A DNA stretch of 64,000 nt. It comes from Micrococcus sp. (GTDB lineage: Bacteria > Actinomycetota > Actinomycetes > Actinomycetales > Micrococcaceae). Location of the stretch: contig JASBVO010000008.1 of the NCBI GenBank assembly GCA_029961105.1, forward strand, positions 173,972 to 237,971, in the 5' to 3' direction. Made by a program: the position numbers and the translations under genes. The notes under the pieces were generated by a model, which saw only the letters and a list, made by a program, of their open reading frames with translations, was not told the origin of the DNA and made no database searches. Shown here one piece after another: positions 1 through 9,042 of the stretch; the first letter of the stretch is position 1; the number at the start of each line of letters is the position of its first letter.

Positions 1-569
1 TGCGCCGCCCGCGGGTGGCCAAGACGCTCGGCCTGGAGGGCGCCGTCGGGCTGTCCACCGTCCTCTCCGGCCAGATCGGCCTCGAGGACGCCATCCAGAC
101 CTGGGGCCCGGACGGCGAGCTGGACGTGATCACCTCCGGTGAGATCCCGCCCAACCCCTCGGAGCTGCTCGGCTCGGACGCCATGCGCCGGGTGCTGCGC
201 CAGCTCGAGGGCCGCTACGACGTGGTGCTGCTCGACGCCCCGCCTCTGCAGCCGGTCACCGACCCCACCGTCCTGGCCGCGATGGCCTCCGGTGTCATGC
301 TCGTCAACCGCGTCGATGGTTACGTGCACCGTGAACAGCTGCAGGGCGGCCTGGACAGCCTGGAATCCGTGGACGCCCGGCTGCTGGGCCTGGTCCTGAC
401 CCGGGTGCCCAACAAGCGGGGCACCTACTATGCCTACCAGTACGCCTACGAGTCCGACGCCGTGGAGCCGACCTCGAGCCGCCGCTCCAAGGGCAACTCC
501 AAGGGCAACGGACGGGGAGCCGGGGAGCCGAACCGCCAGAAGGCGCTGACGGGCATGCGGTTCCGGTGA
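1..569 (+). CDS. Polysaccharide biosynthesis tyrosine autokinase, CpsD/CapB type (3' part only)
   Basis: The gene is cut by the left edge; the frame is open from base 3 and the Walker A region is missing. The visible part matches the C-terminal kinase domain of bacterial tyrosine kinases: LRRPR just inside the edge (the end of the Walker A' DADLRRP-type motif), then TSGEIPPNPSELLGS, then the Walker B-like VVLLDAPP at about bases 216-246. It ends with a tyrosine-rich tail (GTYYAYQYAYES, bases 420-455), the usual autophosphorylation cluster, followed by a basic, Gly/Ser-rich end. Such kinases control chain length and export of capsule or exopolysaccharide, so a surface polysaccharide cluster probably lies to the left. 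The family is clear; the polymer is unknown. Confidence 0.88.
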   Translation, partial: RRPRVAKTLGLEGAVGLSTVLSGQIGLEDAIQTWGPDGELDVITSGEIPPNPSELLGSDAMRRVLRQLEGRYDVVLLDAPPLQPVTDPTVLAAMASGVMLVNRVDGYVHREQLQGGLDSLESVDARLLGLVLTRVPNKRGTYYAYQYAYESDAVEPTSSRRSKGNSKGNGRGAGEPNRQKALTGMRFR

Positions 570-579
570 GGAACCCGGC

Positions 580-1575
580 ATGACGGAGGACGTCCGGTCC
601 CCGCGGGCCACCTCCCGGGTCCACCAGTGGCTCGCCCTGTCGGAGACCGCCCTGGGCAACGCCTCGGACCGGATGGATGCCATCAACATCTTCCCCGTCC
701 CGGACGGTGACACCGGCACGAACCTCTACGGGACGGTCCGCGCCGCCCGAGCGGCCCTGGAGGGCAGGTCCACCGACGACGTCGGGGAGGCCCTGTCCAT
801 CGCCGGCCGGGCCGCACTGGACCGGGCCCGCGGCAACTCGGGCACGCTGCTGGCCGTCATGCTCATCGGCATGTCCGAGCCGCTCACCGGGCACGAGCGA
901 CTGGCCGCGCCCACCCTCGCCGTGGCGCTGGACCGCGCCCGGGCGAGCGCCTGGGCGGCACTGTCCGACCCGCAGGAGGGCACCATGCTGACGGTGCTCG
1001 CCGCCGCCTCGCGGGCGGCCTCCGAGTACGTCTCCCGGCACGCGGGACTGCCCGAGGACCAGCTCATGGGCCGCAGGGAACTCGGCAACGTGCTGGACGC
1101 CGTGGTGGACGCCGCCTGGCAGGCCGTGGTGAAGACCGAGGGACAGCTTCCGGCCCTGGCCGAGGCCCACGTGGTGGACGCCGGCGGACTCGGGCTGTTG
1201 CTCGTGCTCGACTCCCTGCGGGCCACGATCCTCGGCACCAGCATCGACGCCGGACTGCTGGACGGGCTGCACGGGTTCTCCGCCGGGGACCCGCACATCC
1301 ACGAGGGCAGGGACTCCCCGGTCGGCTACGAGCTGATGTGCAGCATCTCCCTGGACCCGCTGACCGCCGCGACGCTACGCTTCGAACTCAACGAGGTGGG
1401 TGACTCCGTGATCATGAGCCCGGTCGACGCCCCGGCGGACGGTGAGGGCCCCGTCCGCTGGCGACTGCACGTGCACGTGGACGACCACGAGTCCGCCGAG
1501 GCACTGGTCCGCAAGGCCGGTGATCCGGAGAACCTGGTCGTCACCCCGCTGCAGGAACCGGGGCTGTCCGGGTGA
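580..1575 (+). CDS. DAK2 (DhaL-like) domain protein, short FakA/YloV homologue
   Basis: A 331-residue protein with the nucleotide/Mg-binding motifs of the DhaL domain: NIFPVPDGDTGTNL at residues 36-49 (D42, D44 as metal ligands) and ARGNSG at about 83-88. In Firmicutes the homologue FakA (YloV), also beside recG, binds ATP and phosphorylates fatty acids held by FakB. FakA is usually near 550 residues, with further middle and C-terminal domains; this protein stops after the DhaL domain and about 100 more residues, so fatty-acid kinase activity is unproven. ATG at 580 follows GAGGAA; the stop overlaps the recG start by 4 nt (GTGA), so the two are probably translationally coupled. Confidence 0.85.
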   Translation: MTEDVRSPRATSRVHQWLALSETALGNASDRMDAINIFPVPDGDTGTNLYGTVRAARAALEGRSTDDVGEALSIAGRAALDRARGNSGTLLAVMLIGMSEPLTGHERLAAPTLAVALDRARASAWAALSDPQEGTMLTVLAAASRAASEYVSRHAGLPEDQLMGRRELGNVLDAVVDAAWQAVVKTEGQLPALAEAHVVDAGGLGLLLVLDSLRATILGTSIDAGLLDGLHGFSAGDPHIHEGRDSPVGYELMCSISLDPLTAATLRFELNEVGDSVIMSPVDAPADGEGPVRWRLHVHVDDHESAEALVRKAGDPENLVVTPLQEPGLSG

Positions 1576-3818
1576 GCCCCGACCCGCTCAACCAGCCGCT
1601 GGAACGGCTCCTGGGCGGCAAGACCGCCCAGCGCCTGGACCGGGAGCTGGGCCTGCACACGGCCCGGGACCTGCTGGAGCACTTCCCGCGCCGCTGGATC
1701 GAGCGGGGGGAGATGACCCCCATCGCCTCCCTGCCCGTGGGCGAACAGGTCACCGTGGTGGCCCGGGTGGTCGCCGCCAGCAGGCGTCCGATGCACTCCC
1801 GGCGCGGCTTCATCGTGGACGTCACCGTGACCGACGACGACACCTCGCGCCCCGCGTCGCTGGACATGGCGTTCTTCAATGGTTATGACGCCCACCGCCG
1901 GCTGAAGCCCGGGCTGCGGGCCATGTTCCACGGCAAGACCGCCCTGTACCGCGGTGCGCTGACCCTGAACAACCCGGACTTCTCCGTGCTGGAGGACTCC
2001 GAGCAGCCCGACCGCCAGGACCTCGCGCCGGTGCCCCTGTACCCGGCCACGGCGAAGGTGCCCAGCTGGGTGCTGCGCAGTTGCGTGTCCACCGTCCTGG
2101 ACGCCGTGGACTGGTCCGGCGTCGCCGACCCCGTGCCGGCCGGGCTGCTGGAGGACGCGGCGGACGACGGCGTGCCCCTGCCGACCCTGGCCGGGGCGTA
2201 CCGTGACGTCCACCGGCCGGTCGAGCTGCGGGACGCCCACCGTGCCCGCCGACGGTTCGCCCTGCACGAGGCGCTCGTGCTGCAGGGCGCGCTGGCCGTG
2301 CGCCGGCACGCCAGTGCGGCCCACCGCGCGGTGGCCCGGCCCGCGGTCGGCGACGGCCTGCTGGCCGCGCTGGACCGCCAGCTGCCGTTCACGCTGACCC
2401 CCGGCCAGGTCTCGGCCGGCCAGGTGCTCTCCGCGGACCTGTCCCGGGACCACCCCATGAGCCGACTGCTGCAGGGCGAGGTCGGTTCCGGCAAGACGCT
2501 CGTGGCCCTGCGGGCCATGCTCCAGGTGGTCGACGCCGGCGGCCAGGCCGCGCTGGTGGCCCCGACCGAGGTGCTGGCCGTCCAGCACCACCGCTCACTG
2601 GAGGCCATCCTCGGCCCCCTGGCGCGGGCCGGCCGGCTCGATGCGCCGGACGGCGCGGCCACGGAGGTGGTGCTGCTGACCGGCTCGATGCCCGCAGGAG
2701 CCCGCCGCGAGGCCCTCCTGAAGATCGCCTCCGGCCAGGCCGGTCTGGTGGTCGGCACCCACGCGCTGTTCTCCGGCACCGTCCAGTTCGCGGACCTGGG
2801 ACTGGCCGTGGTGGACGAACAGCACCGCTTCGGCGTGGACCAGCGCGAGGCCCTGCGCCGGGCGAACCCCGGCACCCACCTGCTGGTCATGAGCGCCACC
2901 CCGATCCCGCGATCCGTGGCCATGACGGTGTTCGGTGACCTGGACCTGACCGTGCTCCCCGGGCTGCCCTCCGGACGGCAGCCGGTGGCCACCCACGTGG
3001 CGCGCATGGCGCACGGCCCGCGGATCATCGGGCGGGTGTGGGAGGTGATCGCCGAGCAGGTGGCCGCCGGGCACCAGGCCTTCGTGGTGTGCCCCAAGAT
3101 CGACCCGGCGGACGCCGGCGCGGCCGACGAAGGCGGCGAGGACGGTGAGGACGGGCCTGGTCCCGGTGACGGCGGTGCGACGGCGGCCCGAGACCGGCGC
3201 CACGACGCCGCGGTGCAGGACATGGTCCCCCGGCTGCAGGACTTGCCGGTGCTGCGCGGGGCTCGCGTCGCCGGGCTCCACGGCCGCCAGGACCAGCAGG
3301 CGCAGGCCGAGGCCATGAATCGGTTCGTGGCCGGCGAGGTGGACGTGCTGGTCGCGACCACGGTGGTCGAGGTGGGGGTCGACGTGCCCAACGCCACCGT
3401 GATGGCCATCCTGGACGCCGATGCCTTCGGCCTGTCCACCCTCCACCAGCTGCGGGGCCGGGTGGGGCGCGGCAGCGCCTCGTCCGTCTGCCTGCTGGCC
3501 ACCCGGCTGCCGGACGGCCATCCCGCCGTGGAGCGCCTCGAGGTGGTCGCGGGCACCCAGGACGGCCTGGAGATCGCCCGGGCCGACGTGATGCAGCGTG
3601 GCGAGGGGGACATCCTGGGCGCGGCCCAGCACGGCGGGAGCCGGCTGAAGGTGCTCAAGGTGCTGCGGCACGCGGACCTGATCGACCTCGCGGCGGGGTG
3701 GATCGAGGCCCACCAGGGCCCGGACGGTTCCCTGGAGGGCCACCCGGCCCTGTCCGAGGCCGTCCGCGCCTGGGAGGCCGGGCACGCCGGCCACGGTGAC
3801 TACCTGGAGAAGGGCTGA
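1572..3818 (+). CDS. recG: ATP-dependent DNA helicase RecG
   Basis: RecG remodels stalled replication forks and branched recombination intermediates. The 748-residue protein has an N-terminal wedge/OB domain, then superfamily-2 helicase motifs: Walker A GEVGSGKT at about residues 302-309, DEQH at about 415-418, SATPIPRS, and the RecG-typical C-terminal part with QLRGRVGRG and GEGDILGAAQHG. A Gly/Asp/Glu-rich stretch (about residues 514-540) is inserted between conserved blocks of the second helicase lobe and looks like a surface loop. GTG at 1572 overlaps the DAK2 stop. rsmD follows 9 nt after the stop, as in many actinobacteria. Confidence 0.97.
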   Translation: MSPDPLNQPLERLLGGKTAQRLDRELGLHTARDLLEHFPRRWIERGEMTPIASLPVGEQVTVVARVVAASRRPMHSRRGFIVDVTVTDDDTSRPASLDMAFFNGYDAHRRLKPGLRAMFHGKTALYRGALTLNNPDFSVLEDSEQPDRQDLAPVPLYPATAKVPSWVLRSCVSTVLDAVDWSGVADPVPAGLLEDAADDGVPLPTLAGAYRDVHRPVELRDAHRARRRFALHEALVLQGALAVRRHASAAHRAVARPAVGDGLLAALDRQLPFTLTPGQVSAGQVLSADLSRDHPMSRLLQGEVGSGKTLVALRAMLQVVDAGGQAALVAPTEVLAVQHHRSLEAILGPLARAGRLDAPDGAATEVVLLTGSMPAGARREALLKIASGQAGLVVGTHALFSGTVQFADLGLAVVDEQHRFGVDQREALRRANPGTHLLVMSATPIPRSVAMTVFGDLDLTVLPGLPSGRQPVATHVARMAHGPRIIGRVWEVIAEQVAAGHQAFVVCPKIDPADAGAADEGGEDGEDGPGPGDGGATAARDRRHDAAVQDMVPRLQDLPVLRGARVAGLHGRQDQQAQAEAMNRFVAGEVDVLVATTVVEVGVDVPNATVMAILDADAFGLSTLHQLRGRVGRGSASSVCLLATRLPDGHPAVERLEVVAGTQDGLEIARADVMQRGEGDILGAAQHGGSRLKVLKVLRHADLIDLAAGWIEAHQGPDGSLEGHPALSEAVRAWEAGHAGHGDYLEKG

Positions 3819-3827
3819 GGAGCGGAC

Positions 3828-4445
3828 ATGCCCAGGATCATCGCCGGCCAGGCCGGTGGGCTGCAGCTGGCCTCGGTGCCGGGGGAGAGCACCCGCCCGA
3901 CCACCGACCGCACGCGTGAGGCGCTGTTCTCCTGGCTGGCGGCCCGGGGCTGGCTGGACGGCACGGCCGTGGCCGACCTGTTCGCCGGCTCGGGGGCGCT
4001 CGGCGGCGAGGCCGCCAGCCGCGGGGCGGCACGGGTGCTGCTCGTGGAGAAGGACCGCCGGGCCGCCGGCGTGTGCCGGAAGAACGCCGGCGCCGTCAAC
4101 CGCCGCCTGGGCCGCGAGGTGGTCCAGGTGGCCGTCGGTGCCGTGGACCAGGTCCTGGGCGGGCCCGTCGGTGCCGGACCGTGGGACGTGGTGCTGGCCG
4201 ATCCGCCGTACCCGCTGGACGGGGCACCCCTGGCCGCCACGCTGGAACGGATCGCCGCCGTGCTGGCGCCGGAGGGCCTGCTGGTGCTCGAGCGTTCCGT
4301 ACGGTCCGCCGAACCGGCATGGCCGGCGGGGATCGAACTCCTCGAGGCTCGGCCCTACGGGGAGACCGTGCTCTACTACTGCCTCGCCACGGCCGAGGGC
4401 GCGCCGGACGGCACGGGTGCCGGCCCCGGGAGCTCAGCCGGCTAG
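3828..4445 (+). CDS. rsmD: 16S rRNA (guanine(966)-N(2))-methyltransferase RsmD
   Basis: RsmD methylates N2 of G966 in 16S rRNA during 30S assembly using S-adenosylmethionine. The 205-residue protein starts with the family signature MPRIIAGQAGG, has TRPTTDRTREALF, the SAM-binding loop DLFAGSGALGGEAASRGA (about 50-67) and the catalytic N-methyltransferase motif DPPY (about 125-128). The start is supported by GAGGAG upstream, partly inside the recG stop. The 3' end overlaps the convergent aminotransferase gene by 12 nt. Confidence 0.95.
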   Translation: MPRIIAGQAGGLQLASVPGESTRPTTDRTREALFSWLAARGWLDGTAVADLFAGSGALGGEAASRGAARVLLVEKDRRAAGVCRKNAGAVNRRLGREVVQVAVGAVDQVLGGPVGAGPWDVVLADPPYPLDGAPLAATLERIAAVLAPEGLLVLERSVRSAEPAWPAGIELLEARPYGETVLYYCLATAEGAPDGTGAGPGSSAG

Positions 4446-5759
4446 GACCGAGGGCAGCACCGACAACCGGCGCACCGCATCCTCGATCGCCGCCGGCGGC
4501 TTGCAGAAGGCCCAGCGCATCCAGGACCGCAGCCCTGCCGCACCGGCCTCGCGGCCGCCGTCGGGGTCCATCGTCGCACTGCCGGGCGTGCACAGCGCGC
4601 TCACCGGGATGCCCACGACGCCGGCGCGGGCGGCGAGCGCCTCGGTGGCCGCCGCGGCGTCGTCCACGCCGAGAGGGGCCAGGTCGGTCACCGTGAAGTA
4701 TCCGGCGGCGGGAACGACCGGGTCGAGGCCGGCTGCGCCCAGCCCCGCCAGCAGCCGGTCGCGGGCCGCGCGGAACCGGTCGCGCTGCTCTGCCAGGAAG
4801 GCGTCGCCGTCGGCCAGGGCCCCGGCGATCGCGAGCTGGAAGGCCGGTCCCGTGGAGTACGTCAGGAACTGCTTGACGGCCCGCACGGCCGCCACCAGCT
4901 CCGCCGGCCCGGTCACCCAGCCCACCTTCCACCCCGTCAGGGAGAAGCTCTTGCCGGCCGAGGACACCGTCAGCGTCCGGTCCCAGGCGCCGGGGACGGT
5001 GGCGACCGGGTGGTGGCGGCCCTCGTACACGAGGTGTTCGTACACCTCGTCGGACAGGATCAGCACCCCGTGCCGGACACAGACCTCGACCAGCCGCCCC
5101 AGCAGTCCCGGGTCCGGCACCACGCCCGTGGGATTGTGCGGGGTGTTGAGGACCACCAGCCGGGTGTCCGGGCCCAGGGCGCGCTCGAGGTCCGCCGGGT
5201 CCGGCAGGAAGTGCGGGGGCCGCAGCGGGACGGCCGTGAACCGGGCGCCGGCCAGGGCCGTCATGGCGGCGTACGAGTCGTAGTACGGCTCGAACGCCAC
5301 CACCTGGTCGCCCGGGCCGACGAGGGCCAGCAGGGCGGCCGCGATGCCCTCGGTGGCCCCGGTGGTCACCAGGACCTGACGGTCCGGGTCCAGGTCCACG
5401 CCGTAGTGGCGCCGCTGGTGGGCGGAGACCGCCTGGCGCAGGGCGGGCAGGCCCAGGCCGGGGGCATACTGGTTGGCGCGGCCCGCACCGGTCCGGATGG
5501 CCTCGGCGGCACGCTCGCGGATCCACGCCGGCCCGTCCTCGTCCGGGGATCCCTGGCCCAGGTTCACCGCCCCGTGCCGGGAGGCCAGCGCGGTCATGGC
5601 CTCGAAGACGGTCGGTGTCGGGTCGTCCCCGGCCAGCAGGCCGGCCGCGGCGGCGGTGCGCCGCCAGGGCTCGCGGGGTGCGTCCCCGGGCGGGGAGGGG
5701 TGTGACGCTGACCCCGGGTCACCCGGTGGCGGGCCTCCGGCGGCGGATGTGGTTCCCAT
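4434..5759 (-). CDS. Class I/II PLP-dependent aminotransferase (YbdL/DapC-like)
   Basis: A 441-residue fold-type I aminotransferase. The Schiff-base lysine is K270 in SSAGKSFSLTGWK, and the other PLP contacts are NTPHNPTG (205-212), SDEVY (236-240) and the aromatic pair in EPYY (157-160). The family includes methionine/kynurenine-type aminotransferases and the mycobacterial N-succinyl-diaminopimelate aminotransferase DapC; substrate cannot be read from the sequence. I chose ATG at 5759 because a longer in-frame start would run through coaD on the other strand and GGAG lies just upstream. The first 40 residues are Pro/Gly-rich and not conserved. It diverges from coaD across only 24 nt and overlaps rsmD at its 3' end. 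Confidence 0.85.
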   Translation of the reverse strand: MGTTSAAGGPPPGDPGSASHPSPPGDAPREPWRRTAAAAGLLAGDDPTPTVFEAMTALASRHGAVNLGQGSPDEDGPAWIRERAAEAIRTGAGRANQYAPGLGLPALRQAVSAHQRRHYGVDLDPDRQVLVTTGATEGIAAALLALVGPGDQVVAFEPYYDSYAAMTALAGARFTAVPLRPPHFLPDPADLERALGPDTRLVVLNTPHNPTGVVPDPGLLGRLVEVCVRHGVLILSDEVYEHLVYEGRHHPVATVPGAWDRTLTVSSAGKSFSLTGWKVGWVTGPAELVAAVRAVKQFLTYSTGPAFQLAIAGALADGDAFLAEQRDRFRAARDRLLAGLGAAGLDPVVPAAGYFTVTDLAPLGVDDAAAATEALAARAGVVGIPVSALCTPGSATMDPDGGREAGAAGLRSWMRWAFCKPPAAIEDAVRRLSVLPSVLAG

Positions 5760-5765
5760 GGTGCT

Positions 5766-5780
5766 CCATAGTATGTTCGG
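5766..5780. promoter_or_regulatory. Compact divergent promoter between the aminotransferase and coaD
   Basis: Only 24 nt separate the two start codons. On the plus strand TATGTT (5772-5777) lies 6 nt before the coaD ATG, the spacing of a leaderless transcript. On the minus strand TACTAT (complement of 5768-5773) can serve as -10 for the aminotransferase. The two -10 elements overlap, so the polymerases would compete. No convincing -35 is seen for either. Confidence 0.4.
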
Positions 5781-5783
5781 TGC

Positions 5784-6254
5784 ATGCGCCGCGCCGTCTG
5801 CCCCGGATCCTTCGACCCCCTGCACAACGGCCACGTGGAGGTGATCGCGCGGGCCAGCAACCTCTTCGACGAGGTCATCGTGGCGGTGTCCACCAACTAC
5901 GCCAAGAGCCACCGCTTCGACCCGGAGACCCGGATCGAGATGATCCGGGAGACCGTCTCGTCACTGCAGGGCATCTCGGTGGTGCCGATGGGCGACGGGC
6001 TGCTGGCGGAGTTCTGCCGCAAGGCCGGCGCCAACGCCATCATCAAGGGACTGCGCAACACCACGGACCTGAACTACGAGATGCCGATGGCCGCCATGAA
6101 CCGTCACCTCACCGGCGTGGAGACCGTGTTCCTGCCCTCGGACGGCCGCTACGCGCACCTGTCCTCCTCCCTCATCAAGGAGGTCAGCCAGCTCGGCGGG
6201 GACGTGTCCCAGTTCGTGCCACGGGCCGTGATGCGCCGGCTGGTCGAGTCCTGA
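5784..6254 (+). CDS. coaD: Phosphopantetheine adenylyltransferase
   Basis: CoaD makes dephospho-CoA from ATP and 4'-phosphopantetheine, the fourth step of CoA synthesis. At 156 residues it has the usual length. The nucleotidyltransferase motif GSFDPLHNGH (residues 8-17, T/HxGH type) and the C-terminal LSSSLIKE adenylate-binding motif are intact, as is GLRNTTDLNYE. No Shine-Dalgarno precedes the ATG, but TATGTT sits 6 nt upstream, so the transcript may be leaderless. Confidence 0.97.
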   Translation: MRRAVCPGSFDPLHNGHVEVIARASNLFDEVIVAVSTNYAKSHRFDPETRIEMIRETVSSLQGISVVPMGDGLLAEFCRKAGANAIIKGLRNTTDLNYEMPMAAMNRHLTGVETVFLPSDGRYAHLSSSLIKEVSQLGGDVSQFVPRAVMRRLVES

Positions 6255-6328
6255 GCCCGGCCCGGCCGGACGCCCCCCGCGACGGTCGCCCGACGCCGGC
6301 CGTCACCGTCCCGGTCACCTGAGCGGGC

Positions 6329-6334
6329 TATCCT
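6329..6334 (+). promoter_or_regulatory. -10 element for a probable leaderless galU transcript
   Basis: TATCCT at 6329-6334 matches TAnnnT and lies exactly 6 nt before the galU ATG at 6341, which would then be at or next to the transcription start. No ribosome binding site is seen between coaD and galU. Confidence 0.5.
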
Positions 6335-6340
6335 GCCCCC

Positions 6341-7252
6341 ATGACTCCGAGTTCCAAGAACCCCCGCACGCACAAGGCGGTCATCCCCGCCGCCGGCCTG
6401 GGCACCCGTTTCCTGCCGGCCACCAAGGCGATGCCCAAGGAGATGCTCCCCGTGGTGGACAAGCCCGCCATCCAGTACGTCATCTCCGAGGCCCGGGCCG
6501 CCGGCCTGGACGACGTCCTGATGGTCACCGGCCGGTCCAAGCGGGCCCTGGAGGACCACTTCGACCGGGTGCCCGCCCTGGAGCGCACCCTGGAGCTCAA
6601 GGGCGACTTCTCCAAGCTGGACAAGATCCAGGAGGCCACCAACCTCGGGGACATCCACTTCATCCGCCAGGTGGATGCCAAGGGCCTGGGCCATGCCGTG
6701 CTGTGCGCCCGGCAGCACGTGGGCGACGAGCCGTTCGCCGTCCTGCTCGGCGACGACCTGATCGACGAGCAGGACGACCTGCTCAAGCGCATGATCGACG
6801 TCCAGCAGGAGAAGGGCGGATCCGTCATCGCGCTCATGGAGGTCCCGCGCGAGAACATCTCCGCCTACGGCGTCGCCGAGGTCTCCGCCGTGGACGGGGG
6901 GCCGGAGGACGTGGTGAAGGTGACCGGGCTGGTGGAGAAGCCGGCCGCGGAGGACGCCCCGTCCAACCTGGCCGTCATCGGCCGCTACGTCCTGGACCCC
7001 GCCGTGTTCCAGATCCTGCAGCGCACCGGCCCGGGCCGCGGCAACGAGATCCAGCTGACCGACGCCCTCCAGGTGCTCGCCGAGGGCACCGGTGCGGGCT
7101 TCGGCGTGCACGCCGTGGTGTTCCGCGGCAAGCGCTATGACACCGGGGACAAGCTCAGCTACCTCAAGGCCGTCATCGAGCTGGCCAGCGCGCGCGAGGA
7201 CCTGGGCCCCCAGCTGCGGCCCTGGCTCAAGAAGTTCGCCCAGGCGTTCTGA
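6341..7252 (+). CDS. galU: UTP-glucose-1-phosphate uridylyltransferase
   Basis: GalU makes UDP-glucose from UTP and glucose-1-phosphate, a precursor of cell-envelope polysaccharides. The 303-residue protein has the nucleotidyltransferase signature AAGLGTRFLPATKAMPKEML (residues 16-35), VEKP (about 204-207) and GNEIQLTDA. UDP-glucose may feed the glycopolymer locus that begins about 2.8 kb downstream. The likely leaderless start is discussed under the promoter at 6329. A 72-nt gap separates it from the preceding stop of a different transcript neighbour, coaD. Confidence 0.97.
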   Translation: MTPSSKNPRTHKAVIPAAGLGTRFLPATKAMPKEMLPVVDKPAIQYVISEARAAGLDDVLMVTGRSKRALEDHFDRVPALERTLELKGDFSKLDKIQEATNLGDIHFIRQVDAKGLGHAVLCARQHVGDEPFAVLLGDDLIDEQDDLLKRMIDVQQEKGGSVIALMEVPRENISAYGVAEVSAVDGGPEDVVKVTGLVEKPAAEDAPSNLAVIGRYVLDPAVFQILQRTGPGRGNEIQLTDALQVLAEGTGAGFGVHAVVFRGKRYDTGDKLSYLKAVIELASAREDLGPQLRPWLKKFAQAF

Positions 7253-7294
7253 CCCGCCGGCGGTCGCGCCGGTCACACCGGCCGCACCTCCCTT

Positions 7295-7329
7295 CGCCCG
7301 TCCGGCGCCGCCGGCATCCCGGACGGGCG
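7295..7329 (+). terminator. Hairpin after galU
   Basis: Perfect 11-bp inverted repeat (7295-7305 CGCCCGTCCGG with 7319-7329), 13-nt loop, 42 nt after the galU stop. No T-run follows, as is common in high-GC actinobacteria. Confidence 0.5.
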
Positions 7330-7345
7330 GGGACCGGTGCGTCAT

Positions 7346-7374
7346 TTGGCCTGATCGGGCCGAACCGCTAGACT
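7346..7374 (+). promoter_or_regulatory. Promoter for DUF177-rpmF-rnc-mutM
   Basis: TTGGCC (7346-7351) and TAGACT (7369-7374) separated by 17 nt fit a housekeeping sigma promoter. The expected start near 7381 leaves a leader of about 80 nt before the DUF177 gene. Confidence 0.55.
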
Positions 7375-7464
7375 GGGGAGCCGGTCCTGCGGGTTCTGCC
7401 CTGCCCGGATTCCCCATTGGTGGGGTCCGAACCGTCGTCTACTGTCCATCCGGAAGGAATGCTG

Positions 7465-8064
7465 ATGTCCGCGTCATCGTCCCCGGCTGCCAGCAGCGCG
7501 TGGGTGGTCTCCGTCAAGGACCTGGTACGCAGCCCGGGGTCCATGCGGACCCTGGAGGAGCAGTGGCCGGCCCCCGAGGCACTGTCCACTCCGCTCATCG
7601 GCATCCCGGAGCATTCGGCCGTGGACGTCGAGCTGCGTCTGGAATCGGTCCACGAAGGCATTCTGGTCACCGGCGAGGCGCATGCCGAACTGGTGGGCGA
7701 GTGCAGTCGTTGCCTGGACCCGATCCGGGACGGGATCACCGTCGACCTGCAGGAGCTGTTCCTCACTGCCGCCCCGGAGGGTGACAGCGACGAAGAGCGC
7801 CTGGTGGTCCACGAGACCGTCGATCTGGAACCCGTCCTCCGGGACGCCGTGGTGACGGCCCTGCCGTTCCAGCCGGTGTGCCGGGACGAGTGCCAGGGCC
7901 TGTGTCCCGAATGCGGCATCCGCCTGGACGACGCACCCGCGGACCACGCCCACGAACAGCTGGATCCGCGCTGGGCGGCACTGGCTGCACTGACCAGACC
8001 AGCCGAGGCCGGCACCGCCGGTCCGGACCAGAAGACCTCATCCGACGAGACAGAAGAGAGATAG
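7465..8064 (+). CDS. YceD family protein (DUF177)
   Basis: A 199-residue DUF177/YceD protein, a family almost always upstream of rpmF and linked to 23S rRNA synthesis or 50S assembly in several bacteria and plants. Six cysteines form two probable zinc-binding sets: CSRC (C80, C83) and [12 protein letters not shown] (C139, C143, C147, C150). I chose the second of two near ATGs because GGAAGGA (7452-7458) lies 6 nt before it and directly abuts the first. The last 25 residues are Ala/Glu-rich and not conserved. rpmF follows 2 nt after the stop. Confidence 0.9.
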   Translation: MSASSSPAASSAWVVSVKDLVRSPGSMRTLEEQWPAPEALSTPLIGIPEHSAVDVELRLESVHEGILVTGEAHAELVGECSRCLDPIRDGITVDLQELFLTAAPEGDSDEERLVVHETVDLEPVLRDAVVTALPFQPVCRDECQGLCPECGIRLDDAPADHAHEQLDPRWAALAALTRPAEAGTAGPDQKTSSDETEER

Positions 8065-8066
8065 CC

Positions 8067-8270
8067 GTGGCAGTTCCGAAGCGGAAGATGTCCCGTTCCA
8101 ACACCCGTGCACGCCGTTCGCAGTGGAAGGCCACCGTGCCCCCGCTGGTGAAGTCCGTGGAGAACGGTCGCGTCACCTACCGCCTGCCGCACCAGGCCAA
8201 GGTCGTGACCGACTCCGCCGGTACGCCGCTGTTCCTGGAATACAAGGGCCGCAAGGTCGCCGACGCCTGA
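8067..8270 (+). CDS. rpmF: 50S ribosomal protein bL32
   Basis: A 67-residue protein with the bL32 start [20 protein letters not shown] and a basic N-terminal half. It has no CxxC pair, so it is the zinc-free form. GTG is the start, two bases after the DUF177 stop, with GAGAG upstream; the pair is one transcription unit. rnc follows almost without a gap. Confidence 0.96.
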   Translation: MAVPKRKMSRSNTRARRSQWKATVPPLVKSVENGRVTYRLPHQAKVVTDSAGTPLFLEYKGRKVADA

Positions 8271-8277
8271 GGTGCCC

Positions 8278-9042
8278 GTGGCACCCAGTCCGTCCGGTCA
8301 GCACCGGCCGGCCAAGGCCGGCCGGGTGACAACTGAAGACCTGCTCGAGCGTCTCGGGGTCGACATCGACCCCGGGACGCTCGCGCTTGCCCTGACACAC
8401 CGGTCCTATGCGTACGAGCACGGCGGGCTGCCGACCAATGAGCGGCTCGAGTTCCTCGGTGACTCCGTGCTCGGCTTCGTCGTCACGGACCACCTCTACC
8501 GCACCCACCCGGAGCTGGCGGAGGGGGACCTGGCGAAGATGCGCGCCGCCGTCGTGTCCACCCGCGCCCTGGCGTCCGTGGCGCGGTCCATCGGCGTCGG
8601 CGATTCCATCCTGCTCGGCGAGGGGGAGAAGCGCACCCGGGGCCGGGACAAGGACTCGATCCTCGCCGACACCATGGAGGCGCTGATCGGCGCCGCCTAC
8701 GTGGACCTCGGACTGGAAGCCGCCCACGGCCTGGTGCACCGGTTCGTCGTCCCGCTGCTGGACGACGCCTCGGCCATGGGTGCGGGCACCGACTGGAAAA
8801 CGTTCATCCAGGAGGCCGCCGCCAGCGGGGACCTGGGCGGTATCGAGTACCGCATGGAGTCCGCCGGCCCGGACCATGACAAGGTCTTCACCGCCACCCT
8901 GGTGATCGGCGGCATCGACTACGCCTCGGCCTCCGGCGGCTCCAAGAAGGAGGCCGAGCGACTGGCCGCCGCCCGGTCCTGGGAGCGGGTGTCCGCCGCC
9001 GCCCAGGCCCGTACCGCACCGCCGGCGGGCGCCGGTGCCTGA
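8278..9042 (+). CDS. rnc: Ribonuclease III
   Basis: RNase III cleaves double-stranded RNA and processes rRNA precursors. The catalytic domain carries [12 protein letters not shown] (about 54-65) and DTMEALIGA (about 131-139), which hold the metal-binding Glu and Asp residues; a double-stranded-RNA-binding domain follows (about 168-232, with [12 protein letters not shown]). I prefer GTG at 8278, 5 nt after GAGG; GTG at 8272 in the same frame is the alternative and adds two residues. The 3' end overlaps mutM by 8 nt. Confidence 0.95.
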   Translation: MAPSPSGQHRPAKAGRVTTEDLLERLGVDIDPGTLALALTHRSYAYEHGGLPTNERLEFLGDSVLGFVVTDHLYRTHPELAEGDLAKMRAAVVSTRALASVARSIGVGDSILLGEGEKRTRGRDKDSILADTMEALIGAAYVDLGLEAAHGLVHRFVVPLLDDASAMGAGTDWKTFIQEAAASGDLGGIEYRMESAGPDHDKVFTATLVIGGIDYASASGGSKKEAERLAAARSWERVSAAAQARTAPPAGAGA

